DNA of 12,986 nt. It comes from JBFKUL01 sp041635755 (GTDB taxonomy: Bacteria > Pseudomonadota > Gammaproteobacteria > Burkholderiales > SG8-39). The stretch covers positions 1 through 12,986 of the forward strand of contig JBFKUL010000066.1 of the NCBI GenBank assembly GCA_041635755.1. The letters run 5' to 3'. The position numbers and the translations under genes are program-made. Position 1 is the stretch's first letter; each line of letters opens with the position of its first letter. This document shows positions 6,411-12,986 of this stretch, piece after piece. The notes beneath the pieces were generated by a model, which saw nothing but the letters and a program-made list of their open reading frames with translations, ran no database searches and was not told the origin of the DNA.

Positions 6411-8564
6411 ATGGCACGCAACGCCGGCCCAGACGCCGAGAACAGGCGAATTTTTCGGCCCGAGCACAACTGCTGGCGCGTCGCTAGGGCGCGTCGCGCG
6501 GCGCTGCTGATCGACGGCGCTGCGTACTTCTCGACCCTGCGGCGTGCGTTGCGCGAGGCGCGGCATTCGATCTTCGTCATCGGCTGGGACATCGACAGCC
6601 GCATGCCCTTCCCGCCGGACGCCGAGGACGACGGTCTGCCCGGCACGCTCGGTGCGTTTCTCGATGCCTTGGTCCGTCGGCGCGGCGAGCTCGACGTCTA
6701 CGTGCTCGACTGGGATTTCGCCATGCTCTACGCGCTCGACCGAGAGTTCCTGCCGATCTACAACCTCGGCTGGCGCACGCACGGCCGCCTGCACTTCCAT
6801 CTCGACGACACGCACCCGCCAGGCGGCTCACACCACCAGAAGATCGTTGTCGTCGACGACGCGCTCGCATTCGTCGGCGGCCTGGATCTGACCAAGGGCC
6901 GCTGGGACACGCCCGAGCATGCGCCCGACGAACCGCGCCGGCGCACCCCCGATGGCGATGCGTACCCGCCGTTCCACGACGCCCAGTTGATGGTCGACGG
7001 CGAGGCCGCCGCGGCGATTGGCGAGCTGGTGCGCAAGCGCTGGAACCGCGCCACCGGACATGAACCGCGCTCAGTAGGCGGCGATGGTGTGCAGTGGCCC
7101 GACGAAACCGAGCCGGACTTCGAGGACGTCGAGATCGCCATCGCGCGCACCGAGCCCGAATACGATGGCAGCAAACCGGTGCAGGAGGTGCGCCAGCTCT
7201 ATCTCGACGCCATCGGCGCTGCCGAACGGTGCATCTACATCGAGAACCAGTACTTCACCGCGCCCGGGATCGGCAAGGCCATCGAGCAACGCCTCTCCGA
7301 GGCTGACGGTCCGGAAGTCGTAGTGGTGACGCGACGCACCGGCGGCGGCTGGCTCGAGCAGAACACCATGGAACTGCTGCGGGCACGCCTGGTCAAGCGC
7401 CTCGAGCCGAAAGACCGTCATGGGCGTCTGCGTGTCTACTGCCCGGAGCAGGCCGGACTCGGCGAGACGTGCATCGACCTGCACAGCAAGATCCTGATCG
7501 TCGATGACCGGCTGCTGCGCGTCGGCTCCGCGAATCTTAACAACCGTTCGATGGGCGTCGACACGGAGTGCGATCTGGCGATCGAGGCATGCGCGGCGCA
7601 CGAACGCGAAGCGATTGCGGGTCTTCGCAACCGCTTGCTCGCCGAGCACCTGGGCGTCGAGCCTGAGGACGTCCGGCAGGCGCTGCAGCGTCATGGTTCG
7701 CTGATCCAGGCGATCGAGGCGATGCAGGGCAACGACCGCACGTTGCGGCCCCTCGACCCGGAACTGGACCCGGACATCGACAAGCTTGCGCCGGACGCCG
7801 AGACCATCGATCCGGAGAAACCCGTCGACCCCGAGCGCCTGGTCGAGCAGATCGTGCCGCCGGAGGAGAAACCGCATGCCGGCGGACGGATTCTCTGGAT
7901 CACCGTCGCCTTGCTTGTCATTGCAGGGCTCGCTGCCGCCTGGCGCTGGGGGCCGCTCGGCGAATGGCTCGACATGAACACCCTGCGGGCGCTCGCCGGC
8001 GATATCGAACGCGCGCCGTGGACGCCGCTTTGGGTCCTCGGCGCCTACGTCGCGGCGTCGCTGATCGCGATGCCGATCACGCTGTTGATCGTGGTGACCG
8101 CGTTCGTGTTCGGCCCGTGGACGACTTACGGCTACGCGATCGTCGGCTCGCTGCTCGGCGCAGGGCTGACCTTCGTCCTCGGCCAGGCGCTGGGCCGCGG
8201 CGCGGTGCGGCAGGTTGCCGGCAAGCGCCTGAACAGACTCAGCCGGCGTCTCGGCGAAGGCGGAGTGTTCGCGGTCATGGTGCTGCGCATGCTGCCGGTG
8301 GCGCCGTTCACCGTCGTGAACCTCGTGGCCGGTGCGTCGCACCTGCGACTGCGCGATTTCCTGATCGGCACAGTGCTGGGGATGACGCCCGGCATCCTTG
8401 CGGTCGCGGTGTTCTCCGACCGGCTCGCGGCTGTTCTCCAGGACCCCTCGCCTGCGACTCTCGCCGTGCTCGCCCTAGTGCTGGTGGCAGTGGTCCTCGG
8501 CGCGCTTGGCATCCGCTGGTGGCTGCGTCGGCATTCGCGCAAGCGCGCCGACGAGCAGGCCTAG
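6411..8564 (+). CDS. Phospholipase D/cardiolipin synthase-like protein fused to a VTT (DedA-type) membrane domain
   Basis: 717-aa two-part protein. Residues about 20-415 are a PLD fold with two HxKx4D motifs: His142-Lys144-Asp149 (HQKIVVVDD) and His358-Lys360-Asp365 (HSKILIVDD, then GSANLNNRS). Both are intact, so transphosphatidylase or phosphodiesterase activity on phospholipids is expected. An acidic, Asp-Pro-rich linker (about 445-488) leads to a VTT/SNARE-associated domain (about 494-705) with several membrane helices. The typical RMLPVAPFTVVNLVAG segment is at 626-641. VTT/DedA proteins are implicated in lipid scrambling or transport, so the fusion could couple phospholipid head-group chemistry to lipid movement (inference). 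The ATG at 6411 follows the HAD stop by 24 bp, and the EEP gene follows 11 bp after the stop. Confidence 0.93.
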   Translation: MARNAGPDAENRRIFRPEHNCWRVARARRAALLIDGAAYFSTLRRALREARHSIFVIGWDIDSRMPFPPDAEDDGLPGTLGAFLDALVRRRGELDVYVLDWDFAMLYALDREFLPIYNLGWRTHGRLHFHLDDTHPPGGSHHQKIVVVDDALAFVGGLDLTKGRWDTPEHAPDEPRRRTPDGDAYPPFHDAQLMVDGEAAAAIGELVRKRWNRATGHEPRSVGGDGVQWPDETEPDFEDVEIAIARTEPEYDGSKPVQEVRQLYLDAIGAAERCIYIENQYFTAPGIGKAIEQRLSEADGPEVVVVTRRTGGGWLEQNTMELLRARLVKRLEPKDRHGRLRVYCPEQAGLGETCIDLHSKILIVDDRLLRVGSANLNNRSMGVDTECDLAIEACAAHEREAIAGLRNRLLAEHLGVEPEDVRQALQRHGSLIQAIEAMQGNDRTLRPLDPELDPDIDKLAPDAETIDPEKPVDPERLVEQIVPPEEKPHAGGRILWITVALLVIAGLAAAWRWGPLGEWLDMNTLRALAGDIERAPWTPLWVLGAYVAASLIAMPITLLIVVTAFVFGPWTTYGYAIVGSLLGAGLTFVLGQALGRGAVRQVAGKRLNRLSRRLGEGGVFAVMVLRMLPVAPFTVVNLVAGASHLRLRDFLIGTVLGMTPGILAVAVFSDRLAAVLQDPSPATLAVLALVLVAVVLGALGIRWWLRRHSRKRADEQA

Positions 8565-8575
8565 CCCAAGGGCTC

Positions 8576-9259
8576 GTGCGCCTCGCCCTCGCGACCTACA
8601 ACGTGCATGGCTGCACCGGAGGCGATGCGCGTTACGATCCCAAGCGTACCCTGCAGGTGCTGAGGGAGCTGGATGCCGACGTCCTAGCGCTGCAGGAACT
8701 GCGCTGGAACCCCGCCGACGCGCTTCACGTGCTGACCGAGTTCGGCGAGCGGCTGGGCTATGTCACGCTCGCCGGACCGACGCTGATGCGCCCGGACGGC
8801 CATTTCGGCAATGCACTGCTCACGCGCCTTCCGGTGCGCGAAGTCGGGCGCATCGATCTCAGCGTGCCGGGCCGCGAGCCGCGCGGGGCGCTCGACGTTC
8901 GACTTGCCGCGGGCGAAACGATACTGCGCGTGGTCGCGACGCATCTCGGCCTGCGCCCCGACGAGCGGCGCACGCAGATGCGTCGACTGCTCAGCCTGAT
9001 GGGCGGCGGCGCGCCACTCGTCCTGATGGGCGATTTGAACGAGTGGTTCCTGTGGGGACGGCCACTGCGCTGGCTGCGGCGTCACTTCGGGCGCATGCCA
9101 GCGCCTGCGACCTTTCCGGCGCGCTGGCCGCTGCTCGCACTTGATCGCATCTGGGTCGAACCGAGGAGCACGCTTGAATCGATTCAGGCGCATGCCAGCG
9201 CCCTCGCGCGCATCGCCTCGGATCACCTGCCGCTGCGCGCGCAGATGCGGCTGACCTGA
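8576..9259 (+). CDS. Endonuclease/exonuclease/phosphatase (EEP) family protein
   Basis: 227-aa metal-dependent phosphodiesterase. EEP landmarks in order: YNVHG (8-12, Asn9), LQELRW (39-44, catalytic Glu41), THLGL (122-126), MGDLNEW (151-157, Asp153 and Asn155), LDRIW (189-193) and SDHLPL (215-220, His217). All catalytic positions are present. GTG at 8576 is the natural start, just 11 bp after the PLD/VTT stop. The longer open frame running back to 7964 is the out-of-frame shadow of the membrane domain. Pairing with a PLD/VTT gene suggests a phospholipid or head-group phosphodiesterase rather than a DNA repair enzyme; that is inference. The stop abuts the convergent polymerase stop. Confidence 0.87.
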   Translation: MRLALATYNVHGCTGGDARYDPKRTLQVLRELDADVLALQELRWNPADALHVLTEFGERLGYVTLAGPTLMRPDGHFGNALLTRLPVREVGRIDLSVPGREPRGALDVRLAAGETILRVVATHLGLRPDERRTQMRRLLSLMGGGAPLVLMGDLNEWFLWGRPLRWLRRHFGRMPAPATFPARWPLLALDRIWVEPRSTLESIQAHASALARIASDHLPLRAQMRLT

Positions 9260-9268
9260 TCAGCTTTT
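9250..9268 (+). terminator. Short hairpin plus T-run at the convergent gene ends
   Basis: GCTGA (9250-9254) and TCAGC (9260-9264) form a 5-bp stem, extendable by one G-T pair, with a 5-nt loop. TTTT follows (9265-9268, then CCTT). This has the form of a weak intrinsic terminator for the rightward five-gene run. It lies wholly within the coding ends of the two convergent genes. Confidence 0.35.
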
Positions 9269-10276
9269 CCTTGCCGCGGACCGGGTCTTCGCGCCCGCAC
9301 GCCGAGCCGCCTCGAACTCACCCTCGTTCTCTCGCTGCCCGGGCTCGATATACGCCAGTCCGACCGCCGCGTACACCGACGCCTCGGTCTCGCCGGCGAT
9401 GCGGCGCTTGCCGCGAAACACGCCGTACTCGTTGACCTTGAGGCCGCGCGCCTGCGCCAGCCGCCGGACTGCAATGTTGTGCGCCTTCGAACCGGTGAAG
9501 TAATGCAGCGCTGCGCCGAAGCTCTGCTTGGGCACGATGCGCAGGTCGACCTGCAGACCGCACTTGAGCATTGCGCTCGCCCGCGTCGTGCCCTGCGCCA
9601 TGCGCTCTCTCACTTCCGGATAGCGCCCGAAGCGTTCGACCACCGCACGCGCATTGCGCGACACCACCAGGATGTCCAGATCGCCGACGGATTCCCGCCT
9701 GCGGCGGAAGCTCCCTGCGACGACCACCTCGGATACGCCTGGCGTGTCGCGCAGGTACGTTACCAGGGGTTCGGCGTGCCGCGTCGCTTCCGCGAGGCTG
9801 AAACGCCGGGACTTGCCGAGGCGTGCCTGCGCCGCTTCGAGGAGCTTCTGTTCGATCTTGGCGCCGAACCCAGGCAGCCTGCGCAGCTCACCCGCGAGCG
9901 CGGCGCGCTGCAGCTGCGCGGGACGGGTCACGTCGAGCGCCTGCCAGAGCGCGCGTACGCGCTTGGCGCCCAGCCCCGGTATACGCAGTAGCTCGGTCAA
10001 TCCCGCCGGCAAACGTTTCTTCAGCTGCCGGTGCAGCTTGCAATCGCCAGTGGCAGCGATCTCGCGCATCTTGTCCGAGAGATCCTTGCCGATTCCCGGC
10101 AGCTTGGGCAGCGCCCGACCACGCTCGAGCTCGGTTGCGATGGCGCTGCGCTGGCCGCCGACGATGCGTGCGGCATTGCGATACGCGCGCACCCGAAACG
10201 GGTTCTGCTCCTCAAGTTCGAGCAGGTCTGCGATCTCCTCGAAAATGCGCGCCATATCGGCGTTCGTCGCGGTCAT
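9260..10276 (-). CDS. polX: DNA polymerase family X (PolX) without PHP domain
   Basis: 338-aa repair-type polymerase. The N-terminal 8-kDa-like domain starts MARIFEEIADLLEL (8-21). Helix-hairpin-helix elements with PGIGKDL (60-66) and PGLGAKR (100-106) follow. The nucleotidyltransferase palm has GS at 188-189 and the catalytic triad Asp199, Asp201 (GDLDILV) and Asp244 (QVDLRIV). The thumb carries YFTGSK (259-264) and NEYGVF (282-287). Bacterial PolX proteins usually continue with a PHP 3'-5' exonuclease domain to about 570 aa. This one stops after IEPGQREN (310-317) and a short basic tail (SAARKS end). With all polymerase residues intact it is probably an active but exonuclease-less gap-filling polymerase. 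The start at 10276 has no clear ribosome site. A TATGCT (10288-10283, minus) could even give a nearly leaderless mRNA. Confidence 0.88.
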   Translation of the reverse strand: MTATNADMARIFEEIADLLELEEQNPFRVRAYRNAARIVGGQRSAIATELERGRALPKLPGIGKDLSDKMREIAATGDCKLHRQLKKRLPAGLTELLRIPGLGAKRVRALWQALDVTRPAQLQRAALAGELRRLPGFGAKIEQKLLEAAQARLGKSRRFSLAEATRHAEPLVTYLRDTPGVSEVVVAGSFRRRRESVGDLDILVVSRNARAVVERFGRYPEVRERMAQGTTRASAMLKCGLQVDLRIVPKQSFGAALHYFTGSKAHNIAVRRLAQARGLKVNEYGVFRGKRRIAGETEASVYAAVGLAYIEPGQRENEGEFEAARRAGAKTRSAARKS

Positions 10277-10327
10277 GGCGCAAGCATAGCGCGGGTAAAT
10301 CGATCAGGAAGGTTTCGAACCGGGAGG

Positions 10328-10356
10328 TTGCCGCCGCCCTTGGCCGCCCGTATAGT
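10328..10356 (+). promoter_or_regulatory. Sigma70-like promoter of the aldolase operon
   Basis: TTGCCG (10328-10333) and TATAGT (10351-10356) are separated by exactly 17 bp. The expected start near 10363 leaves a leader of about 20 nt containing AGGAG (10370-10374), 8 nt before the ATG. It is the clearest sigma70-like promoter in the window and lies in the divergent gap with polX. Confidence 0.6.
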
Positions 10357-10382
10357 CGGTGCACAAGTCAGGAGCGCGCGAC

Positions 10383-11156
10383 ATGGATCTGAGCCAGAAG
10401 CTGCAGCGGCTGAAGCCCGAGGGCATGACGAACGAGGAATGGGTGGTGCGGCTGGAGCTCGCCGCCTGCTACCGCGCCTTCGACTGGCTCGGCTGGAGCG
10501 AGCTGATCTACAACCACATCACGGCCCGCGTACCGGGCTCGGAACGCGCCTACCTAATCAATCCGTACGGCCTGTGGTACAGCGAGGTCACCGCCACCAA
10601 TCTCGTCAAGATCAACAGCGCGGGCGAAGCGCTCGACGGCTCGAAGTTTCCGGTCAACAAGGCGGGGTTCGTGATCCACAGCGCCATTCACGCCGCGCGC
10701 GAGGATGCCCACTGCATCATCCATACGCACACCACCGCCGGCAGTGCGGTCGCCTGCAAGAAAGACGGCTTGCGCTACGACAACTTCTACAGCGCCGCGC
10801 TCTACGGCCAGGTCGCCTACCATGACTTCGAGGGTGTTACCACCGACACGGCGGAGCAGCCTCGACTGGTCAAAAGCCTGGGCGCGAAATCCGTGCTGAT
10901 CCTGCGCAACCACGGACTGCTGGTCGCCTGCCCGAGCATCCCCGACGCCTTTCGCACCTACTGGACGCTGCAGCGCGCTTGCGAAGTGCAGGCCGCCACC
11001 GACGCGATGCAGGGCGAAAACTTGCCCGTCACCCAGAACGTGCTCGATGCGACTCCCGAGCGTGCCCAGGCCTTCCGCAACGTGCCGCGACCGGGAGGCC
11101 TCGAGTTCGACGCGCTGCTGCGCAGGGCCGGCATCCGCTTCGAAGAGCTTGTCTGA
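10383..11156 (+). CDS. Class II aldolase/adducin family protein
   Basis: 257-aa cytoplasmic zinc-type aldolase-fold protein. Metal-binding histidines are visible in CIIHTHTTAGSAVA (111-124, His114 and His116) and LRNHGLL (174-180, His177). The substrate-binding N-terminal part includes YNHITARVPGSE (43-54) and the KAGFVIHSAIHAAR segment (93-106). Enzymes of this fold are aldolases, epimerases or decarboxylases acting on hydroxy-acid or sugar phosphates. This adducin-like branch is mostly uncharacterised, so the substrate is unknown. ATG at 10383 is set by AGGAG 8 nt upstream. It is the first gene of an operon with a CMD-family protein (21 bp downstream) and a beta-hydroxyacid dehydrogenase. 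Confidence 0.88.
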   Translation: MDLSQKLQRLKPEGMTNEEWVVRLELAACYRAFDWLGWSELIYNHITARVPGSERAYLINPYGLWYSEVTATNLVKINSAGEALDGSKFPVNKAGFVIHSAIHAAREDAHCIIHTHTTAGSAVACKKDGLRYDNFYSAALYGQVAYHDFEGVTTDTAEQPRLVKSLGAKSVLILRNHGLLVACPSIPDAFRTYWTLQRACEVQAATDAMQGENLPVTQNVLDATPERAQAFRNVPRPGGLEFDALLRRAGIRFEELV

Positions 11157-11177
11157 TTCACAACCCTGGAGAACGAC

Positions 11178-11567
11178 ATGGATAAACGCGCCCACAAGGA
11201 ACGCGCCGAAGCCGGCCTGAAGACCCGACGGGAGGTGCTCGGCGCACAGTACGTCGACAAGTCGATGGCGGCGGTGGACGACTTCAATGCCGATTTTGCC
11301 GACCTGCTGAACACCTATTGCTGGAACGACATCTGGAATCGCCCCGGCCTGCCGCGCAAGACGCGCTCGATGCTCAATCTCGCGATGCTCTCGGCGCTCG
11401 GCCGCACGCACGAGCTGAAGCTGCACATCAACGGCGCGCTCAATAACGGCTTGACCAAGGACGAGATCAAGGAAGTATTCCTGCAGGTGGCGATCTACTG
11501 CGGCGTGCCGGCGGCGGTGGAAAGCTTCCGCAGCGCCAAGGAGGTCTTCAAGGAGCGCGGCGCGTAA
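11178..11567 (+). CDS. Carboxymuconolactone decarboxylase (CMD) family protein
   Basis: 129-aa all-helical protein. The family core runs from WNRPGLPRKTRSMLNLAML (53-71) through ELKLHINGALNNGL (79-92, conserved His83) to EVFLQVAIYCGVPAAVESF (99-117). The length matches PcaC-type gamma-carboxymuconolactone decarboxylases. The family also includes AhpD-like proteins, but the CxxC pair of AhpD is absent, so a decarboxylase- or lactonase-like role is more likely. No other protocatechuate-pathway gene is present, so I do not name it pcaC. GGAG about 8 nt before the ATG supports the start. Confidence 0.85.
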   Translation: MDKRAHKERAEAGLKTRREVLGAQYVDKSMAAVDDFNADFADLLNTYCWNDIWNRPGLPRKTRSMLNLAMLSALGRTHELKLHINGALNNGLTKDEIKEVFLQVAIYCGVPAAVESFRSAKEVFKERGA

Positions 11568-11593
11568 TCCGTCGGCCGCCTGAAATCCAGCTC

Positions 11594-12511
11594 GTGTCCA
11601 CCGCGAAACCGAAGCTCACCACCGGTCCGATCACCGAAATCGGTTTCGTGGGCCTGGGCCAAATGGGTCAGCCGATGGCGGCGCTGATCGCCAAGGCCGG
11701 CTACAAACTGCGCGTGTTCGACGCCAATCCCGTGGCGGCGAGTACGCTTGCAGCCCATGTCCCCGCCATGGTCTGCACCACGGCGGCCGACGTCGCGGTG
11801 GGCGTGCAGGTGTATATCACCATGCTGCCCGATGGGCGCGCGGTGCAGGACGTGCTGATCGGTTCCGGCAAGGTCGCGGGTGTGCTTGCGCCCGGCGCAA
11901 TCGTCGCCGACATGAGCTCGTCCGACCCAGTCGGCACGCGCAGGCTCGGCGAGGCGCTCGCCAAGAGGGGCGTCATCCTGGTCGATGCACCGGTCTCGGG
12001 TGGCGTCGCGCGAGCCAAAGACGGCACGCTTTCGATCATGGCGGGAGGCGATGCGGAAGCGATCGAGCGGCTGCGCCCGGTGTTCGAAAAGGTGGGCAAC
12101 AAGGTCTTCTTGACCGGGCCGCTCGGTTCGGGACATGCGATGAAAGCGCTCAACAACTATGTGTCCGCGGCCGGCCTGGTCGCCGCGGCCGAGGCGCTTC
12201 TCGTCGGGCGTGCGTTCGGGCTCGATCCCGAGGTGATGACCGATGTGCTGAACGCTTCCACCGGCCGCAACAACTCGACCGACGTCAAGCTCAAGCAGCA
12301 CATCCTGTCGGGCAAATTCGGCACCGGATTCTCGGTCGGCCTGATGGCCAAGGATCTCGTCACGGCAAGCGACCTGGCCGAGGCCGTCGGCGCGAAGGCG
12401 CTGTTCGCCCGCCAGTGCTCGGGGCTGTGGAGCGAGGCCGCGCGCAAGCTCGGGCCCGGGGCCGATCACACCGAGATCTACCGCTATCTTGAAGAGCGCG
12501 GCAAGAAATAG
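11594..12511 (+). CDS. 3-hydroxyisobutyrate dehydrogenase-type NAD(P)-dependent reductase
   Basis: 305-aa beta-hydroxyacid dehydrogenase. The dinucleotide-binding fold starts IGFVGLGQMGQPM (16-28). The substrate signature DAPVSGGVARAKDG (131-144) and catalytic Lys184 in GHAMKALNN (180-188) are intact. A C-terminal helical domain includes FSVGLMAKDL. Relatives oxidise or reduce 3-hydroxyisobutyrate, tartronate semialdehyde or similar C3-C4 acids; sequence alone does not decide which. Start is GTG at 11594, 26 bp after the CMD stop, with a weak ribosome site. The aldolase and CMD neighbours suggest a shared hydroxy- or oxo-acid pathway. Confidence 0.9.
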   Translation: MSTAKPKLTTGPITEIGFVGLGQMGQPMAALIAKAGYKLRVFDANPVAASTLAAHVPAMVCTTAADVAVGVQVYITMLPDGRAVQDVLIGSGKVAGVLAPGAIVADMSSSDPVGTRRLGEALAKRGVILVDAPVSGGVARAKDGTLSIMAGGDAEAIERLRPVFEKVGNKVFLTGPLGSGHAMKALNNYVSAAGLVAAAEALLVGRAFGLDPEVMTDVLNASTGRNNSTDVKLKQHILSGKFGTGFSVGLMAKDLVTASDLAEAVGAKALFARQCSGLWSEAARKLGPGADHTEIYRYLEERGKK

Positions 12512-12575
12512 CTGCGTGCCGGCCACCCTCCGCGCGGCGGCTCTTCTCTAACCCAGCGACCCGGCGCCGATCCGC

Positions 12576-12986
12576 ATGCCCCGCATCGTCCGCGAAACCC
12601 TGATCTCGATGCGCGACCTGGTGGTCGCCGGCCTGCCCTTCATCCTGCTTGGGCTGGCGCTGCTGATCCTCGCGTATTACGTTCTGCAGCCCGCGCCGCC
12701 GCGGCGCGTCGTATTGGCCACCGGCCCCGAGCAAAGCGCCGCGGCCGAGTTCGGCAAGCACTACGCCTCGGCGCTGCAGCGGCACGGCATCCTCGTGGTG
12801 CTGAAGCCGACGCGCGGGTCGCTCGACAACCTGCGCCTGCTGCGCGACGAGAACGAAGACGTGCAGCTCGGTTTCGTCCAGGGCGGCGCGAGCGAGGCGA
12901 ACCGCGCCGTCGACGAAAACCGGGAAGGCGCCGCGCTGGTTTCGCTGGGCAGCGTGTTCTACGAGCCGGTGTGGCTGTTCTACCGC
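12576..12986 (+). CDS. TAXI-family TRAP transporter solute-binding protein, 5' part
   Basis: The first 137 residues of a protein cut by the window edge. A hydrophobic segment (about 17-37, LPFILLGLALLILAYYVLQ) without a clear signal-peptidase site suggests an N-terminal membrane anchor. The exported part begins RRVVLATGPEQSAAAEFG (43-60). It continues with VVLKPTRGSLDNLRLL (74-89) and VQLGFVQGG (96-104), the ligand-binding pattern of TAXI proteins. Such proteins capture small organic acids, often dicarboxylates, for a fused DctQM-type permease. The ATG at 12576 opens the only frame with this content. It follows the dehydrogenase by 64 bp and may extend the same operon. Confidence 0.82.
   Translation, partial: MPRIVRETLISMRDLVVAGLPFILLGLALLILAYYVLQPAPPRRVVLATGPEQSAAAEFGKHYASALQRHGILVVLKPTRGSLDNLRLLRDENEDVQLGFVQGGASEANRAVDENREGAALVSLGSVFYEPVWLFYR

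Noticed and set aside
5175..6815. 546-codon open frame on the minus strand
   Set aside because: It runs antisense to four genes with clear motifs. Its translation is rich in Arg, His, Asp and Ala with no domain, as is usual for antisense frames in G+C-rich DNA.
7071..8342. 423-codon open frame on the minus strand
   Set aside because: It is antisense to the PLD/VTT gene, whose two HKD motifs are intact; no recognisable domain.
8563..8574. AGCCC-AA-GGGCT inverted repeat between PLD/VTT and EEP genes
   Set aside because: The 2-nt loop is too small for a stable hairpin and no T-run follows; probably chance in G+C-rich DNA.
7964..8575. Upstream 204-codon extension of the EEP frame
   Set aside because: It overlaps the membrane domain out of frame and gives an Arg-rich, non-domain sequence. 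EEP homology begins right at the GTG at 8576.
11495..12526. 343-codon open frame on the minus strand
   Set aside because: It is antisense to the beta-hydroxyacid dehydrogenase, which has complete family motifs.

Overview
The window is G+C-rich, almost fully coding, and uses strongly G/C-ending codons. Gene content (class II aldolase/adducin, carboxymuconolactone decarboxylase-like protein, TAXI-type binding protein, DUF302, CBS pair, PhcB-like methyltransferase) suggests a betaproteobacterial, Burkholderiales-like chromosome. This is inference from gene types; there is no rRNA or other marker here. I see no tRNA, CRISPR array, insertion sequence or phage gene.

Layout. (1) 1-432, minus strand: coding-like sequence broken across several frames, probably a decayed gene, followed by a gene-free stretch with a 16-bp perfect palindrome. 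(2) 687-3085, plus strand: a membrane-anchored class III adenylyl cyclase, then 5 bp later a SAM-dependent methyltransferase resembling PhcB-type enzymes; a likely two-gene signalling unit. (3) 3162-4254, minus strand: a DUF302 gene, a two-CBS-domain gene with a perfect FNR-type box (TTGAT-N4-ATCAA) at promoter distance, and a possible small coupled ORF. (4) 4392-9259, plus strand: five closely spaced genes: Gfo/Idh/MocA oxidoreductase, ABM-domain protein, HAD hydrolase, a phospholipase D/VTT membrane fusion, and an EEP-family phosphodiesterase. (5) 9260-10276, minus strand: a family X DNA polymerase lacking the usual bacterial C-terminal PHP domain. It converges on region 4 with directly abutting stop codons. 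(6) 10383-12511, plus strand: class II aldolase/adducin, CMD-family protein and 3-hydroxyisobutyrate-dehydrogenase-type reductase behind a good sigma70-like promoter. (7) 12576 to the window edge: start of a TAXI-type TRAP solute-binding protein.

How the genes may work together. The cyclase and methyltransferase are so close that co-translation is likely, and could link cAMP production to a methylated product. The CBS gene appears to be switched by oxygen limitation. In region 4, the PLD/VTT and EEP genes form a plausible phospholipid-processing pair, while the first three genes look metabolic. Region 6 looks like a small catabolic operon for a hydroxy- or oxo-acid, with the TAXI gene downstream as a possible uptake component. 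No defence system or obvious new mobile system is visible. The most novel candidates are the cyclase-methyltransferase pair, the FNR-boxed CBS unit and the PHP-less PolX.
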